From Nelumbo lutea (lineage: Eukaryota > Streptophyta > Magnoliopsida > Proteales > Nelumbonaceae): DNA of 64,000 bases. The translations under genes and the position numbers were made by a program. Of this stretch, positions 11,769 to 22,869 are shown piece by piece. Each line of letters starts with the position of its first letter. The first letter of the stretch is position 1. The stretch is from assembly GCA_022828595.1 (NCBI GenBank), contig JAKGHH010000006.1, positions 17,852,499-17,916,498 on the forward strand, read 5' to 3'. The notes below the pieces were generated by a model. It was not told where the DNA came from and searched no databases. It saw only the letters and a list, made by a program, of their open reading frames with translations.

Positions 11769-12463
11769 TGATGAGGGGTAATTTGGTTCTTCGAATGACA
11801 TCACGACATGTGGTATTCCTGAACAGCTGGATGACATTTCAGCACTGAATAAGCAAATCACCTTGGTAGAGTAGTTAGCAGCACCTTGTCTAGGGCCGAC
11901 CTACAATACCTCGGCCCTGTCGGCCTAAAAGACCTCAGTGTGAGGAGTGACCTCCTTCGAGGACCTATTGAGCTAACCAGGGTACAAGTAGCGACCTACG
12001 AGACGTGCTCGCCGACTTATTCCTTAAACTCGTTGTCGAGACCAAATTCTTCAGGGTAATAGCGCTAGATCATTAAGACCGCCTTCCCGCATCATCCGCA
12101 TCAGTGTTGAATGAATGGACCTTAGCCCTCCGCACAGATCACATAACTAACAGAGGTATTTTCTCCTAACTTAGCGGGAGTGGCTCCCTGGGAATCTCAG
12201 ACCCATTGCAAGGGGCTTTCAGGCCCTTACACCTATATAAAGGCATCACTTTCCAAGTAAAGCAAACCAAGCATTCTAATACTGTTTCCCTACAGGTTTC
12301 TTGGGAAAACTACAATATTCGTTGTTAATCTAGCTCGGTATCCAATCTACCTTCCAGCTCGGCCTTACTCAGCTTGGCAAATGAATCACCTTCCAGCAAG
12401 AAATTCTCCAGGTCGGCTTCTAATTCATCAACTAGTAGGGAGCTGCCAAATTGCACATCATCA
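11769..12463 (+). mobile_element. Solo LTR, Ty3/gypsy Tat-like
   Basis: Begins TGATGAGGGGTAATTTGG and ends GCACATCATCA. The flanks ACATG (11764-11768) and ACAAG (12464-12468) match at four of five bases. A TATA box (CTATATAAAG) sits at 12233-12242. Its start and end closely resemble the 3' LTR of the gypsy element at 58075-58857 (TGATGGAAGGTGATTTG ... GCACTACATCA), so both belong to related families. No internal region adjoins it, as expected after LTR-LTR recombination. Confidence 0.8.
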
Positions 12464-12955
12464 ACAAGTAACCATAGTGCTAGTTAAAAATAGCCCTTCT
12501 AATATCTTAAAACATGCATATCCAAAATGAACAGCATTTCCAATATTTGCTAACACCTCAACGAATATCTTAAAACATCAATTTCCAAAAAAAAAAAAAA
12601 ATAGATTCAATCTTATGTGTATTGAAACTTAAAGTATTGCACTAAAGCATAAAAAAGAAACGACCTTACAATTATGTGAAGCTTAAGTGTGATTGGTTTG
12701 TTAGTCATTTCTTCTTTCCTAACAACAATTAAAACCTTTTCTCTCAAGTTCAAACCAAAAGCCTACAAAATTTAAAGCCTTATTATAATACTCCTTTGAA
12801 ACTATACTCTGAAAAAAATAATAAACAAAATGATGTCAAAATTATTACCTATTCATTGTTTCCCTTATTAATCAAAACATGAACTACTCAATACTTCAAA
12901 AAGCATAAGCAACAAAGGAAATAGGAGAAACATAAGATACTTGAGTACTTAATAT
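12464..12955. other. Intergenic DNA, no feature recognised
   Basis: AT-rich; contains a 17-A run near 12584. No gene seen. Confidence 0.5.
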
Positions 12956-13372
12956 TAGCATACTTCAGAAACAAATCACGTTTAGAGAAACTTCAAAGAA
13001 AATAACAAAAACCAAAAAAAAATGAAGAACAACTCTGCAATAATTAATTAAGAGAAAATCAAGAAAACCATTCTAGCTTAATTTGGCCTAGCTTCTTTTT
13101 ATATAGACTTCATTACACAATTATGGCTCCAACAAAAAGTTTTTCTAATCTAATTGAATACTCCTTATTAGAATCCTACTAAATCTCTTCAAAAAAAAGA
13201 GTCATAATTCAAGACAAATTTGGAAATCCTACTATGATGCTAACTTCGTAAATGTGAATCAAGACAAAAATTCTGTGGTGATACTAATTTCGTAAATATG
13301 AATCAAGATATAGGTTGTCAAAGCCAATTTAGTATTTATTGTTTACTCAGTTGGGTCAGTGATGTCATTCCA
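12956..13372 (-). mobile_element. Solo LTR of the small LTR-element family
   Basis: The reverse complement aligns with the LTRs at 3357-3768 and 4741-5142: CCCAACTGAGTAAACAAT, TTTACGAA(A/G)TTAGCATCA, AGTAGGATT, AAGTCTATATAAA, GAGTTGTTCTTC, and TGATTTGTTTCTGAAGTATG at the end. There is no internal region on either side. No clear target duplication was found, so the outer ends are approximate. Confidence 0.8.
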
Positions 13373-14043
13373 GCATCTTATGTGTCTTGGAGTGGTCCTA
13401 ACTTTCATAGAACTTATTGGCCTCCTATACTACATTATAGTCCAAGCCATATTCATCAAAGTAGAAAAAATAAAAACGCATAGCCACACTAAATTTTCAA
13501 TCGAACAAAAAAAAATAGCTAACTAGCATATATCAAATTTTGTCTCAGATAGTTTAAAATAACCAATTTAGCCATATAATCACCATTAAAAAAAAGTTTA
13601 AAAGATAATTTAAGGCTTCAAGCCTCCAAGGCAAGCTAGGTAGCTTACAACTCATTAACCAATTGTTCAAGGCTCCAAGCTATTCTTCATGAAAATGATC
13701 AAAGTTTAAACCTAAAAAAAAAAAAGAAAGAAAGAACAACAAAAGCACATATTAGTTCAGATCTTGAAAAACATCAATCATAATTCAGAAATATTTAAAA
13801 GAATGTAAGTTATTTTCAATCTCACTAATTGGTTGCACCACATGCAAGAGCACCACCATTTCCATCAAAATTTGCATTTGCATTTACACTTTCACTTGGG
13901 TTTGTGGAGGGAGTCAATGGACTTTCAATAGATTTACCAATTGGAGACAGAAGAAGCAAGTACTTCATCAAAAGAAACTAAAACATGCAAAGATAAACAA
14001 AAAATAAAATTAATAACTCATTTTAAAAAGATGATAAGTTTAA

Positions 14044-14706
14044 TCTATACTAACTTATAAAAGTGTGAATGTTTTTCTGGATTTTTTTTATTGGACACGA
14101 ATTACCCTTGAATCACTAAATTTCTTGGGGACAAATGTGTACTTTGACAAAACACCATATTTAAGACATTTAATATTGTAATTTTCTGGAATTTTCAGTG
14201 GACATAAGTTACTCCTTAATCACTGAATTTCTTGGGGATAAATGTGTACTTTGACAAAACACCATAATTAAGACATTTAATGTTGTAATTTTTTGGAATT
14301 TTCATTGGACATAAATTACCCCTTAACCACTGAATTTGTTGGGGACAAATGTGCACTTTGACAAAACATCATAATTAAGACATTTAATATTGTAATGTTC
14401 ATTGTTGAACCACAAAATCCATTGGATAGATGCCACTTCATCCTCCTATTAAAATTCACCCTATCAAAAAGAAAACTACCTTACATTCACATGCACCATT
14501 GTAAATGTAAATTTTCCTCTCATTCAAAGGGAACAAAATTTACAAATAGAAAATTTAATTATAGATATATAACAGGAAATAATAATTAAAGGAACAAAAT
14601 CTAATTCTGATAAGTTATGTAGAACTATGAGAAAAATAAAGAAAATATAAAGTACTATCATCATCATCAAAAATTGCCATGTGCAAAGCATGTGTACACT
14701 TACTAT
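14044..14706. mobile_element. AT-rich non-autonomous element, Helitron- or TIR-like
   Basis: Begins TCTATACTAACTTATAAAAG and ends with ATGTGCAAAGCATGTGTACA followed by CTTACTATTACC. The same two end motifs, in the same arrangement, bound the repeat at 24262-25575. The small palindrome around GTGC(A/T)AAGCA(C/T) resembles the GTGCGTTGCAC motif seen at the ends of many plant Helitrons. A 5' TC and a 3' CTRR could not be fixed, so the class is open. Confidence 0.45.
14075..14398. repeat. 107-bp tandem repeat, three copies
   Basis: The marker GGGGA(C/T)AAATGTG occurs at 14127, 14234 and 14341, exactly 107 bp apart. Each unit also has TTTGACAAAACA(C/T)CAT, AAGACATTTAAT(A/G)TTGTAAT and GGACA(C/T)(A/G)AATTAC. 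It lies inside the element at 14044-14706. Confidence 0.85.
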
Positions 14707-14731
14707 TACCAAAAAAAATGAATATAGTTAC

Positions 14732-15665
14732 TTACATGGAGTTTTTGATTTAGGAGGTGCTTCAATCCAATCTTGTGCACAAACCGAAGCCTCCATTATT
14801 TTTGAAAGAAATGAACGCACCGATAAGAATCCAACACTCTACCACCTATACTGAATGTCAACTCTAATACTACAATGGTTGCTTGAATTGATAGGACATC
14901 ATGAGTCATTCTTGAAAGAATTTTAAACATAGAAGAATTATTTAACCACCAATTCAGTATATTAAAATTTGGCATTTTTGGAATCAATAACTCCTCCATG
15001 TATTGCTCCAATTCTTATTTTTGTAATAGAACACCAATGTCACCATTTCATCATTTGTGCATTATTTTTTAAATCCTTTGAAATATTTCGTCTAATTGTC
15101 TTGGATTGTGCCCAAAACTGAACTTGTTAAGGATGATTCAAGGGGACTACTATCTTTATTAAGAGTAGATGAGGTATCATGATTTGCATAATGAGAGTAA
15201 AGGTTATAAAGGCATTCATGCACTTTTGCAACTTCATCTTCTCCCGTCTACCCAAAAACCCTATGCAAATTATACTTCACAAATGCCAATTGTATCTTGG
15301 GTTAATAACCACTGCTAATGACAAACATAAATAAACCTAATCCCAATATTTCTTGAACTTTTCCAACATTTTCATAGTCATTCCTTGAATATAATTATGC
15401 TTTTTCAATAGTCACTCATCAATCTACACACGAATCTTACAAATATTAGGAAAAAAATAAGTTGGATGTTGGATATATAGTCCCTAAAAATGCATTAGTC
15501 GCCTCATAAAAATATTCCAAACTTTCACAAACAATATGACCAAGCCATTGCTTGGAAGATGAATTGAGCTTATATTTTTTATCAATTTATTCCAATTGAG
15601 AAAATGAATCCCTATACTCAAGTGCAATTTTAAACATATCGTAGGCTATATTCCATTTGTAGGGT
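14732..15665 (-). pseudogene. hAT-family transposase remnant (C-terminal half)
   Basis: Read on the minus strand this is the C-terminal part of a plant hAT (BED-finger type) transposase. From about 15660 downward: PTKWNIAYDM, EYRDSFSQLE, FLGTIYPTSNL, a KFKKYWD/NPRY segment (DUF4413-like, about 15300-15390), a linker ending HDTSSTLNKDS (about 15170), and the dimerisation domain (14750-15011) with NFNILNWW, LSRMTHDVLSI and FSIGGRVLDSY. Several stops and frameshifts break it, including KYWD*VY near 15345 and a one-base shift near 14798. The last codons run into a GTAAGTA donor-like site (about 14730). The BED finger and N-terminal part are absent, cut off at about 15665. hAT transposases mobilise elements with 8-bp duplications, the type of MITE abundant here, but this copy cannot be active. 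Confidence 0.88.
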
Positions 15666-16589
15666 TGTGAACGTCGAGAAAATACCGGCAGTTCACTTCA
15701 TGGCCAATCAAAGGAGTCGCCACCCATCAAAACATCTAATTGGGAGTGATGGGCCTCTCAAAATTGGATTTTGTGAAATATTTCAGAAATTAATAGTGAC
15801 TCCATACCATGGCTAGGTCGAGGCCATTCTGGATAAGTTGAGAAATAGAGAGGAAGGATTAAGCATTCCTCTCTCTTGTCAGTGTGAATGCTGAAATTCC
15901 CTCTTTGTTTTGGATTCAAATCAGGTTGAGAATCTATGCTCTCCAGCAAGTAGAAAGATATGAATAACGCTCCCCTTCACTTACAGACCAACCCCTTTTG
16001 GACGTAAGGGCCTGAGCAAAAGGGTAGGAAACCCCACCCCTTTCTACCAGGATCCCTACCCTTGGACTCGGTTAGCTGGTCAAATGTGTTAAGAGAGCAT
16101 ATCTACCCCCCCCCCCGCACCCCCTCCCTTAGACGCCAAAAAACACAACTGTTCTCGAATTTGAACTCTGGGGCACGATAAAAGACTAAACAAAGCAAAT
16201 TAAACAAGAAAAAACAAAAGAAAGAATTGTGCCTAAATTGCTAAATCCATTTCGAAAGAGGCAGAGTATGAGGTAATTGGTTTTACCTCTTGTAGCCTTA
16301 GAACGGGTTGATGATGCTACAAGATGACCTAGGGATATTTCATAGATAATTTCTTTCAAACGGTGGTGTGGTGTTACAGTTCGGCTTTGAACAAGAGATC
16401 ATAGTGACAGAACCATTGATGTCCAGATATATTGCAAAGAAAAAATGGAGAAGAGAAGGATTCCTTCTCTTGTTGAACCTTTCAATCAAACGAGATCTTT
16501 TTTTGGAATTTGACGAGAAAGCAGAGACAGAACCATCGACCAGGGTTTTCTTCTTCCTCGAGCCAACATCAATTCTTTTCTCTCCCCCA

Positions 16590-16590
<1 letters not shown>
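15666..16590. other. Repeat-like segment, LTR fragment possible
   Basis: Contains GGAGTCGCCACC (about 15713), a phrase I associate with LTR-derived repeats in plants, then GC-richer sequence and a poly-C run at about 16108. No boundary or coding domain could be fixed. The frames at 15758-15949 and 16368-16658 match no family. Confidence 0.35.

Positions 16591-16645
<55 letters not shown>
16591..16645. repeat. (TC)n microsatellite
   Basis: About 27 uninterrupted TC units. Confidence 0.95.
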
Positions 16646-16646
<1 letters not shown>

Positions 16647-16899
16647 AAACCATTCTAGCTCGACAATCCCTTTCTAGACTTCTTTTCTTCGCTTACTCTC
16701 CCTCTCAAATCTTCTTTCATCTTACCTCCTCTTCAAACTCCACCCATCCGACCTCTTTTGACCCCTTCTCATCTTAACTCTCCCTCCCTCTCTCTGAATT
16801 CTCAGGTCGACAGCCCTTCAAAAGGAAAACAACAAGAGAGCTCCCCCTCCCCTCATCTATCGAACCTCTTCTTATAATGGGAAGAAAGGGAGGCTATTA

Positions 16900-17640
16900 A
16901 ACTTTTAGCAAAAAGAGGAGGGCTAATTTGGTAAATTAGGTTTTAGGGGGGGTAATACGAGCTAAAGGGGGTGTTTAGCTAATTTGGATTCAAAAAGGGT
17001 ATTTTGGTAATTTAAGGTCTGGAGGGTATTTTGGGAATTTGGGATGGAGAATACTTCTTAAAAATTTTTGGGTGAAAGGCAATTTGGTAAGTTGGGGTTT
17101 AAAAAGGGAATTTGGTAAGTTAGGTATCAAGAGGGTGATTGGGTAATCAAGGGTTTGAACGAGAAGGTTTAAATGGGTATTTCGGTAATTTGGAGAATGA
17201 AGGGTATTTTGATAATTTGGAATGGAAAGTATTTTGGGAGTTTGGTTTGAGGGGTATTTTGGTAATTTAGAGGGAGGGGGATTTTGGTTATTTGGTCAAG
17301 GGGTTTTTTAGAAATTTAAAGGAAGGGGTATTTTGATAATTTGGTCAATGAGTATTTTAGGAATTTGCAGGAAAGGGGTATTTTGGAAAATTTGGTCATG
17401 GGCATTTTGGGAAATTAGGGGATGAGGGTATTTTTGAAATTTGGAGGTAGGGTATTTTGGGGGTTTGGAATGGAAGGGCATTTTGGTCATTTGGCATGAG
17501 AGGTAGTTTTGGTGAATTGAAAAGAGGGTAGTTTTAGGTATTCAAAATGAGGGTATTTTGGTAATTTGGCATGAGGGGCACTTTGGGAATTTGGTACAAG
17601 GGGTGATTTGGTAATTTAGGTGAGGGGTCTTTTGGAAAGT
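16900..17640. repeat. Degenerate minisatellite of GGGTATTTTGGTAATTTGG units
   Basis: More than 20 imperfect units of about 20-40 bp, each built on GGGTATTTTGG(T/G)AATTTGG. On the minus strand the repeat reads as a Pro-rich frame (17308-17490), which is a by-product. Confidence 0.85.
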
Positions 17641-17773
17641 GACCTCTCCTAAGTATTAGAAATTTTATGGAATGCCACCATGCCTTGCTCAATGTGCACA
17701 GGTACCCATATATGCACCACTACCCCCTACCCCCTGACTTGCTACCTAGTGCCTACCTACCCTAGCACCCTGC

Positions 17774-17993
17774 TAGGGGTGATCATTTCAGCCTGAACCA
17801 CACAAGCCCAATTCGAAAATTCTAGGCTTGGGCCTAGTTTTGTGTTTAGGCTCAGCCTTGGCCTAAGCCCACATACCACACTTTTTGGGGCCAGGTCTAT
17901 GACTAATACATTAAGCCCAACCCTATCGTTCTACATATATTTAAATGTGTATTTTATATATAACATATACATATGTGTATATATTATTTTATG

Positions 17994-18030
<37 letters not shown>

Positions 18031-18188
18031 ACTTTATATAATGAATTATATATTATATATCATTTAATATAAAATACAACATATGTAATATTTTATATAC
18101 AAAAGATATAGGCTCAAAAAGGTCAGGTTGGGCCTGGGCTATAGCCTTTATCATAAGTGCAAAGCCCAATTTGGCCTATAATCACCTA
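17774..18188. mobile_element. hAT-type MITE, degraded
   Basis: Left end TAGGGGTGATCATTTCAGGC-like and right end GGCCTATAATCACCTA are inverted repeats. The core is AT-rich with an (AT)n tract near 18000-18024, and the arms carry GGCCTA/TAGGCC words. The flanks CACCCTGC and TACACTCT match at only four of eight bases. Confidence 0.6.
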
Positions 18189-18237
18189 TACACTCTGCTC
18201 AATGCATCTATCCTACCCAATAACCCAACCCACCTGG

Positions 18238-18737
18238 TAGGGGTGTCAACGGTATTCAAAGATCTAATTTCAAATTCAATATTCAACATAATAGAATCGA
18301 ATTTAGATAATTCAAATATCTAATTGGTCGAATTCGGATATACTATTCTTACCAAGTATTTAATCGGATTTGAATTCGGATATGACCTGATTCGATTCGA
18401 TAAATATCCGAATTCGACCATTTATTTAATTCTCATATATAATATATAAATTATTTTATATAATATATATAATAATTAAGTTATATAAATAATTTATATA
18501 TTTATATACTTTATATCAATAAAATGTTTATTTTATATATTTATTAATTATCTAAAATAATTAATTAATTAAATTCGAATCGAATAGAATATTCGAATAT
18601 TTAATTGGATTCAAATTCGAATATTAATTTTCAATATCCGTCGGATATCGAATCGAATTCGAATATCGGATTTTCTAATCAGATTCAAATTTGGATATTA
18701 CCTGATCCAATTTGAATTCAATTCGTTTACACCCCTA
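18238..18737. mobile_element. hAT-type MITE
   Basis: Starts TAGGGGTGTCAACGG and ends CGTTTACACCCCTA. The flanking octamers CCACCTGG (18230-18237) and CCACCCAG (18738-18745) match at six of eight positions. Arms are made of ATTCGAAT/GAATTCGG words around an AT-rich core. Confidence 0.8.
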
Positions 18738-18770
18738 CCACCCAGTTGTCCAGCCCACTGGCCTTGCCAC

Positions 18771-19247
18771 TAGAGGTAACCACGAGCCAAGCTCTTCACG
18801 AGCTACTCAAGCTTGGCTCATGAAAAGCTCAGCTTGGCTTGGTTTCAATCGAGCTTTGAGCTGAGCTCGAGCCCAATTTACAAGCTCATTTAATAATCAA
18901 GTCAAGCTCAAATAGCTATATACATACATACATACATACATACATGCATACATACATGCATACATATATACACACATACATGCATATAATAGTAATAGTA
19001 ATAATAATAATAATAATAATAAAATTATAAAAAATAATATATATATAATAAAAATATTATATAATTTATATATATATATTAATAACTTCTTACTATAATT
19101 CTTAATTTTTTAAATATCAAATAAAAATATTTTTATATATAACTTTTATATTTTTATAAAATATTTTTTCTCAAGTTGAGCTCGAACCAAGCCAAGCTCG
19201 AGCCCAATTTATAGGCTTGTTTAATAATCAAGTCGAGCTCGAATAGC

Positions 19248-19327
<80 letters not shown>

Positions 19328-19403
19328 TACACATACATACATACATACATACATACATACATACATACATACATACATGCATATAGTAGTAGTAGTAGTA
19401 GTA

Positions 19404-19460
<57 letters not shown>

Positions 19461-19778
19461 GTAATAATAGATTATAGAAAATAATATATATAATAAAAAT
19501 ATTATATATATAATATTTTTATTTTTAAATATAATAATAACTTCTTACTATAATTCTTAATTTTTTAAATATCAAATAAAAATATTTTTATATATAACTT
19601 TTATAAAATATTTTTTCTCAAGTTGAGATCGAACCAAGCCAAGCTCAAGCTTATGAGTTTTTGACTCAAGCCGAGCTCGAGCTCAAGGTTCTAGCTCGAA
19701 TCGAGCTCGAGCCTTGTACTATCTTGGCAAGCCGAGCTCAAGCCTTGTACTATTTGGCTCGGCTCGAATTCACCCCTA
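18771..19778. mobile_element. hAT-type MITE with internal duplication and microsatellites
   Basis: Starts TAGAGGTAACCACGAGCC and ends GAATTCACCCCTA. Flanks CTTGCCAC (18763-18770) and CTTGTCAC (19779-19786) match at seven of eight bases. It is related to the MITEs at 10449-10862 and 27171-27611 (GAGCTCGAGC, TCATGAAAAGCTC). A block of about 330 bp (AAGCCAAGCTCGAGCCCAAT, AAGCTCAAATAGCTA, then an (ATAC)/(AT) array, then CTTCTTACTATAATTC) occurs twice, beginning at about 18850 and 19190. Confidence 0.85.
18918..19462. repeat. Cluster of microsatellites inside the MITE
   Basis: (CATA)n at about 18918-18975; (TA)n at about 19248-19281; (GA)n at about 19282-19325; (TACA)n at about 19332-19377; (TAG)n then (TAA)n at about 19385-19460. 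Confidence 0.9.
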
Positions 19779-19913
19779 CTTGTCACACCCCCCCCCCTTC
19801 GTAATTAACAAGGAAAAATTAGGGAAATCCACTAAAAAAAAGGAAAATATATTAAACATCAAAAGAAAAATTAAACAAAAATGTTAGCATCTTGTTAACA
19901 TTTTTTGTGTTCA

Positions 19914-20179
19914 AGTTGTGTTTCGTTGTAGTGAAATTTTATTTACACTAGTACAAATGCATGAGAGTGCAAATGAAAAAAAATGCAAATTCTCATTTAA
20001 TTTTGTTTTTGATTTTATTTTATTCTGCTTCATGTCTTAATTTACTTCATTTATAATACAATCAAACAAAATAAACTAAAATTTAAAACAAAAATAGGTC
20101 AGAATTTAAACTCGAGCCATTTGCATTTTCATAGTTTTACATCAGTGCAAATTTATTTGCATTGCAACCAAACACATTC
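19914..20179. mobile_element. Tourist/Harbinger-like MITE, copy A
   Basis: Left end AGTTGTGTTTCGTTG and right end CAACCAAACACATTC are inverted repeats. The interior shares ACAAATGCATG(A/G)GAGTGCAAAT, ATAGGTCAGA and TGCAAATTTATTTGCAT with the copy at 28534-28779, in reverse orientation. Flanking trinucleotides are TCA and TTA. Confidence 0.7.
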
Positions 20180-20691
20180 TTAGAGTCATATATTAGATTG
20201 TATTTTAATTACGATCAAGTAATTATATTAGCTTTGACTCCTCAAAGAAAAAAATAAATCCTGGCTCCACTCTAATCACCAGTTTATCCATTTGGTCAGA
20301 TCGGAGTCTAACATTATTGGGTAAAACATCCAAACAAGGACTACAAATTCCCATTGGACTGGTTCGAGGACGGAGTCAAAGCTCCACCTAACGTCATTTG
20401 ATTCAAAACTTAAATTGGTAAATGTTGGAAATAGAAAAACAAGCTGAAGAAAAAATAATATTGGGATTTAATTTGGGACCAAAAATTTAAATTTATGCCA
20501 AATCAAAATAATATTAACGAAGAAAGAAGCATTTTGTTTTTACAAAGGATGCCCTAATTAAAGAATCTAATCATACAATGATACAAAATTTGGGGGAGGG
20601 ATGTGGTTCAATATTGTCAGACTAGCTCTTCTGATGAGGAGAAATGAACCATTTCATTAATATATGAACCTCTCTACTCATGACTCATGAC

Positions 20692-21003
20692 TCATTCCTC
20701 ACTTAAGTGAGAAGTGAGATCAATGAAATCGTCTTGGCTGCAGGGAATTATGAGGCCGCCCATCCGATGATCAAACCCAAACTCTTCCTCAGCAAGGCTC
20801 AACAAGCCCTGAAATAATGGATGCTTCAGGTAAGAAATTGGAACCACGAACCTCTTCTGCCTCTCTCCAACGTAAACAGCGAAGTGGCCTCTGGGGACAT
20901 CTTTTGCAGCCGTCTCTCGAGATAGTAGCGGTTGGCGTCTTCTCAGATGAAAAGAACATTGTCGAATGATTTCTTTGGCATTAGGCAGCAAGCGAAATTC
21001 CAT
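20692..21003 (-). CDS. SAUR family auxin-responsive protein
   Basis: Intact 103-residue protein, intronless, as is usual for this family. SAURs are small, quickly induced auxin-response proteins; many promote cell expansion by inhibiting PP2C.D phosphatases and so raising plasma-membrane H+-ATPase activity. The central SAUR domain spans about residues 34-95: [13 protein letters not shown] (35-47), [16 protein letters not shown] (50-65), [13 protein letters not shown] (67-79) and MGGLIIPC (81-88). The basic N-terminus (residues 10-29, with RRR at 21-23) and short acidic tail are variable regions. The start ATG (21001-21003) is the first in frame. TATA, TGTCTC and CATATG motifs lie just upstream. 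The family identity is clear; which SAUR subgroup or whether this copy is auxin-induced cannot be told. SAURs usually occur in clusters; here only a broken copy (23311-23510) is nearby. Confidence 0.97.
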   Translation of the reverse strand: MEFRLLPNAKEIIRQCSFHLRRRQPLLSRETAAKDVPRGHFAVYVGERQKRFVVPISYLKHPLFQGLLSLAEEEFGFDHRMGGLIIPCSQDDFIDLTSHLSEE

Positions 21004-21054
21004 CTCCTTCTACACTGATCTACACCCCAGAATAATCTTTTGGCTAAGTGCGAG

Positions 21055-21118
21055 CATATGTTAGAGACTCAGAGTACTACTACATATATAATGAGCGATT
21101 GAGAGAGAGAAAGAGACA
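21055..21118 (-). promoter_or_regulatory. SAUR promoter: TATA box, AuxRE and CATATG
   Basis: Reading toward the SAUR gene: TGTCTC (GAGACA on the plus strand, 21113-21118), the classical auxin-response element bound by ARF factors; a TATA-like TTATATATG at 21083-21091, 80 bp upstream of the ATG; and CATATG at 21055-21060, a motif reported in soybean SAUR promoters. The tight order AuxRE-TATA-gene is as expected, but a six-base motif alone can occur by chance. Confidence 0.6.
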
Positions 21119-21571
21119 TGCATCGTGTATCATCGCTCTCTCAAACTATATATCAACTTCTGTATGTCTGTGTACCAGACAAGTTGATAACGAGTCCTTG
21201 GTATTTATTTGTTATTGTATAGATAGGCAGCTAGAGGCCAAGCGCCCATTGTTTTCAAACAACGCATGCAGAGAGCTTAAGTAGGCTGAAAACCCGTTGG
21301 ATCGATATCGATCGCTTATTTCAGCTCTCTGCATGTGAACTACACTGTGTTAAGCTAGCCATGCAAAGACCCACTCGACCATGCATACTACAGAGCAGGA
21401 GTTCTGTGGGCCTTGTATACTTTGATCATGTTAGGCGGATGGGCTGCATTTGTCCTTGTGATGGCCAATATTGGATAGCTCCATTGCATCTCTACATAGG
21501 CCAAAGCATGAACTATCTTGATATTACTGCTTTAAATTCTTAGAAACAACCATTAGCGGCAAGCTGGGTAC

Positions 21572-21934
21572 TACGGGTGCAAATCGGGTGGGTTAGGTCG
21601 GGTTTATGATCAACCCGGGCACGATTCTAAACTTTGGGCTTAAGGCCCAAGCTCGAGATCAAGCCCGATTTTCCCAACCCAAGCCCGACCCACACTGTAA
21701 TATGATGCATTCAGATTGGACTTGGGCTTGGGCTGGACTCGGGTTATATAAATGAAACATGTTTATTATTTTTGAGTTTTGAGGGCTTTTAATATAAATA
21801 AAACATTTTTTCATTGAATAAAAAAGAAAAAAAATCTGTTTTTAAATTTTTGGCCGAGCTCGGGCTCAGGCTTGGGCCTGAATGTATTCTATTGATACAT
21901 GAACAAAGCCCAAACCGGCCCATGAACAGATCTA
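21572..21934. mobile_element. hAT-type MITE, related to the one at 31462
   Basis: Starts TACGGGTGCAAATCGGGTGG and ends CATGAACAGATCTA. The first 90 bp match the element at 31462-31633 (GGGTTTATG(A/G)TC, TTTGGGCTTAAGGCCCAAG). Flanks CTGGGTAC and CTGGTGAA match at five of eight bases. AT-rich core. Confidence 0.6.
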
Positions 21935-22468
21935 CTGGTGAATACTCTTGATCATTTTGGACCAATCCAATTCAATGTTTGGATTGCCTAATTTGTTCAA
22001 ATTAGTTTTAATTTAGATTGGTTCCAATCCAAACCTAATTCATTGACACCATTATTATATATTCTTATCTTCTATCAATATCCAATCCGATCCATCTAAA
22101 TTGATTTTGATATTTGATGGGTCCAACCCAAAACCGATTCATTTATACCCCTTGAAATGGCAAAGAAAAACGGCCCCTATAATTCTAAGCACCAATCTTG
22201 GTAGAAGGGATTAAATCAAGTTCAAACCATCAAATTCAGGGGGCGCCATCTACCAATGGGGCCTTCTCTAAGCTAGAGATGTTTTGAAGTGCCCATGATA
22301 AGAGCTTGGCTTATTCAACAAATAATATATAACTAATGTGTCGGTTCCAAAAATCTTGATAAGGAATATGGAGGCAAACCACGTGAAGTTTTCTCAACGC
22401 ATGTCTCTCAACATGGCCCATGCAACTGTCCCTTTTGTTTACTATTCTTTCAACACATATGATGAAGT

Positions 22469-22869
22469 TAAGGGGTGTCAATTACATTGGATTTGGTCCA
22501 ATCCGATCCAGCCCAATGTGAGTTCATTATAAATGGACCAGGTCCAATCTAAATCCAATGAATGTTTTGAACTAATTTGGACTGGTCCAAGTCAATGTCT
22601 AGACCGTCCAATCTGTTTAAATTCATTTTGATTTAGATTGGTTTTAACCCAAACTCAGTCCATTGACACTTATATTCATATATCAATAGATCAGATATTG
22701 GCTTAATCCAACGCAATCCGATATAAATTTGTTTCGGATGGACCAGGTCCAATTCAATCTGATAAATATTTTGGACCGGATTGATCCAATCCAATATGTC
22801 TTGTTGGTCCATCCAAATTGATTTTGGATTGGATGGGGTCCAATCCAAAACCGTTCCATTGACCCCCTT
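22469..22869. mobile_element. MITE with TTAAGGGG(T)GTCAAT ends
   Basis: Left end TTAAGGGGTGTCAATTAC is mirrored by TTCCATTGACCCCCTTAA. The interior consists of TTGGATTGG/CCAATCCAA words. The segment at about 21955-22150 is a partial relative (GACCAATCC, CCAACCCAAAACCGATTCAT). No target duplication was identified. Confidence 0.6.

Noticed and set aside
13811..13975. Possible N-terminal exon of the hAT transposase
   Set aside because: A Ser/Asn-rich minus-strand frame is there, but it lies downstream of the C-terminal domain on that strand, so it cannot be its N-terminus.
16368..16658. 96-codon open frame ending in Ser-Leu repeats
   Set aside because: The end is the (TC)n microsatellite and the rest matches no family; no start context or neighbouring exon supports it.
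17308..17490. Pro/Lys-rich frame
   Set aside because: It is the reverse reading of the GGGTATTTTGG minisatellite.
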